A stretch of 64,000 bases of DNA from Bosea sp. BIWAKO-01 (GTDB taxonomy: Bacteria; Pseudomonadota; Alphaproteobacteria; Rhizobiales; Beijerinckiaceae). Both the position numbers and the translations under genes were made by a program. Each line of letters begins with the position of its first letter. Position 1 is the first letter of the stretch. Positions 62,855 through 64,000 of this stretch are shown in pieces. The stretch covers positions 2,311,001 through 2,375,000 of the forward strand of contig NZ_BCQA01000001.1 of assembly GCF_001748145.1 (NCBI RefSeq), read 5' to 3'. A model generated the notes under the pieces. That model was not told the DNA's origin. It saw only the letters and a list, made by a program, of their open reading frames with translations, and did not search any database.

Positions 62855-63958
62855 CTATGTAAAGAAGCGCGCGGGACGGAAATCGGCAAGTTCCTGCCGC
62901 TCGACGCCAGTGAGGATCTCGTCCGCAGCCATGGCTCCGAGCGCCGGCGAGAGCGTCGCGCCGCTATGCGTCACCATCAGATAGTAGCCGTCGAGGCCGG
63001 GCACGGGTCCGATGGCCGACAGACCGTCCTTGGGGATGGGGCGCTGGGTGACGCGCGTGGCCTCCGGCTTGATCGGTGCAATGCCGGGAAGGACCCTGAT
63101 CAGCCGCTCGATCACGATCGCAGCCTGTTCCATGCCGGGATGCTCGCTGACCTCGGGCGTCACCTGCGCGTCGGCCGCTCCCCAGTGCACCATCAACCGT
63201 CCCGCGCCATCCGGTCGGAAATCGCACAGCGGAGAGGAGACCACGCGCTGGATCGAAGCCGGCACGGGTGGCGTAAAGACCAGGAAGCCGACCGTGGGTT
63301 CCAGCGGGATATTGGGAGCGGACGTGCCGATCGTGTCATTGGACCAGCGGCCGGTGCAGTTCACGACCAGGTCCGCATGGAGCGTCTCGCCGCTCTCGCA
63401 GCGCACGCCCCTGACCTTGCCTCCTTCGACGAGAAGCGAATTCACCCGGGTCAGCGTCCTCAGATGCGCGCCAAGCCGGGATGCCGCGCGCATCATGGCG
63501 TGGGCGTAGACGACGGGATCGAGCCAGCCATCGTTCGGGTACCAGGCGATGGGTGCGTCACCGATCGCGGCAGGGTCGATGTCCGGTTCGAGTTCGAGCA
63601 GCTGCCTGCGGTCGATCCACTCGGCCGGGTAGCTCCAGTCCTGCAGACGCGAAACCCTGGTGCGCTGAGCGTCGCGCTCGGCCTCGGTTTTCCATTCGAC
63701 GCGGCCGCCGCCATGCCACCAGGGCGTTGCGCCGAATTCGTCCTTCAATGCCGCGTGCGCTTTCATGCCGGCGACGTTCAGGTCGTGATAGCTGCGCGGC
63801 TCCTTGTTGCAGGAGTTGGTCCAGGCGAAGCTGATGCCGGACGTACCGCCGCCGACCCGCGTGGCCTCAAGCACGGTAACGCGGGCGCCCGCGAGGGCGA
63901 GGCGATAGGCGACGGAGGTTCCGAGGACTCCGGCGCCGACCACGATGATCTCAGGCAT
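62855..63958 (-). CDS. FAD-dependent amino acid oxidoreductase (DAO family)
   Basis: A 367-residue enzyme. N-terminal FAD motif EIIVVGAGVLGTSVAYRLAL and TRVGGGTSGISFAW; C-terminal LDGYYLMVTHSGATLSPALG. GRVEWKTEAERDAQ and WIDRRQLLELEPDI fit glycine/D-amino acid oxidases. The exact substrate is unknown. The ATG at 63956-63958 has GGAGAA upstream; an in-frame ATG at 63973 is an alternative. It is a different subfamily from the DadA-like gene at 36.3 kb. Confidence 0.85.
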   Translation of the reverse strand: MPEIIVVGAGVLGTSVAYRLALAGARVTVLEATRVGGGTSGISFAWTNSCNKEPRSYHDLNVAGMKAHAALKDEFGATPWWHGGGRVEWKTEAERDAQRTRVSRLQDWSYPAEWIDRRQLLELEPDIDPAAIGDAPIAWYPNDGWLDPVVYAHAMMRAASRLGAHLRTLTRVNSLLVEGGKVRGVRCESGETLHADLVVNCTGRWSNDTIGTSAPNIPLEPTVGFLVFTPPVPASIQRVVSSPLCDFRPDGAGRLMVHWGAADAQVTPEVSEHPGMEQAAIVIERLIRVLPGIAPIKPEATRVTQRPIPKDGLSAIGPVPGLDGYYLMVTHSGATLSPALGAMAADEILTGVERQELADFRPARFFT

Positions 63959-64000
63959 AGTATTCTCCGGCATGGTGTGAATCCGCTCGTGATCCGGTCC

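Overview
The window is high-GC, densely coded chromosomal DNA from an alphaproteobacterium of the order Hyphomicrobiales. The gene set and order (rsmB, heparinase-like and purH together; sdhCDAB with DUF1674; genes of ethylmalonyl-CoA pathway type; an Irr/Hmu-type heme locus) suggest a soil or plant-associated genus such as Bosea. That genus is an inference, since there is no rRNA here. I found no integrase, transposase, IS element or CRISPR array.

Layout. 1-5.3 kb: a minus-strand run htpX, rsmB, heparinase-like gene and purH (cut by the window edge). 5.3-9.2 kb: SDHAF4/DUF1674, cyclopropane fatty acid synthase, DUF2853, a D-2-hydroxyacid dehydrogenase and an L,D-transpeptidase whose Shine-Dalgarno lies in a hairpin. 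9.3-11.6 kb: a tryptophan 2,3-dioxygenase / kynureninase-like pair behind a 26-bp dyad. 11.6-17.9 kb: a heme uptake locus, with hmuTUV diverging from a TonB receptor, an IsdG-type heme monooxygenase and a HutX-type heme carrier. 18.1-23.6 kb: a DUF1684 gene, then a tight five-gene operon of an OpuC-type ABC transporter with an aromatic amino acid lyase homologue that lacks the MIO-forming Ala-Ser-Gly triad. I infer uptake and cleavage of a histidine-betaine such as ergothioneine. 23.6-29.5 kb: PhnD-like protein, ornithine cyclodeaminase family, polysaccharide exporter, tyrosine phosphatase, pyrophosphatase and CoA-ester lyase. 29.6-32.6 kb: an in-frame DUF429/threonine dehydratase fusion and a mesaconyl-CoA hydratase-like gene. 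32.7-36.2 kb: sdhCDAB. 36.3-43.7 kb: DadA-like oxidase with a glutamine amidotransferase, then a TetR-controlled RND efflux pair with a perfect 24-bp operator. 43.8-50.6 kb: EamA exporter and LysR, obgE, an IalB-like protein, an MsbA-like exporter and a D-threonine aldolase/D-serine dehydratase family enzyme.

50.6-55.2 kb looks like a decaying metal or oxyanion uptake operon. A methyltransferase remnant is followed by a ModA-like gene and, 3.2 kb later, an ABC ATPase gene. Each of the last two is interrupted by one in-frame TAG while the rest of its frame stays intact. A TrmO-like gene and intact solute-binding and permease genes lie between. 55.2-64 kb: an Lrp regulator diverging from an orphan homodimeric E1 dehydrogenase (resembling the mdeR/mdeB arrangement), a UMF1-type MFS protein, a LON-domain protein, a YbbN-like thioredoxin, a YbaK-family deacylase, tRNA-Gly(GCC) with a clear terminator, DUF1810, and a FAD amino acid oxidase.

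The strongest leads are the MIO-less lyase operon, the two amber codons in one transporter cluster, and the DUF429/dehydratase fusion.
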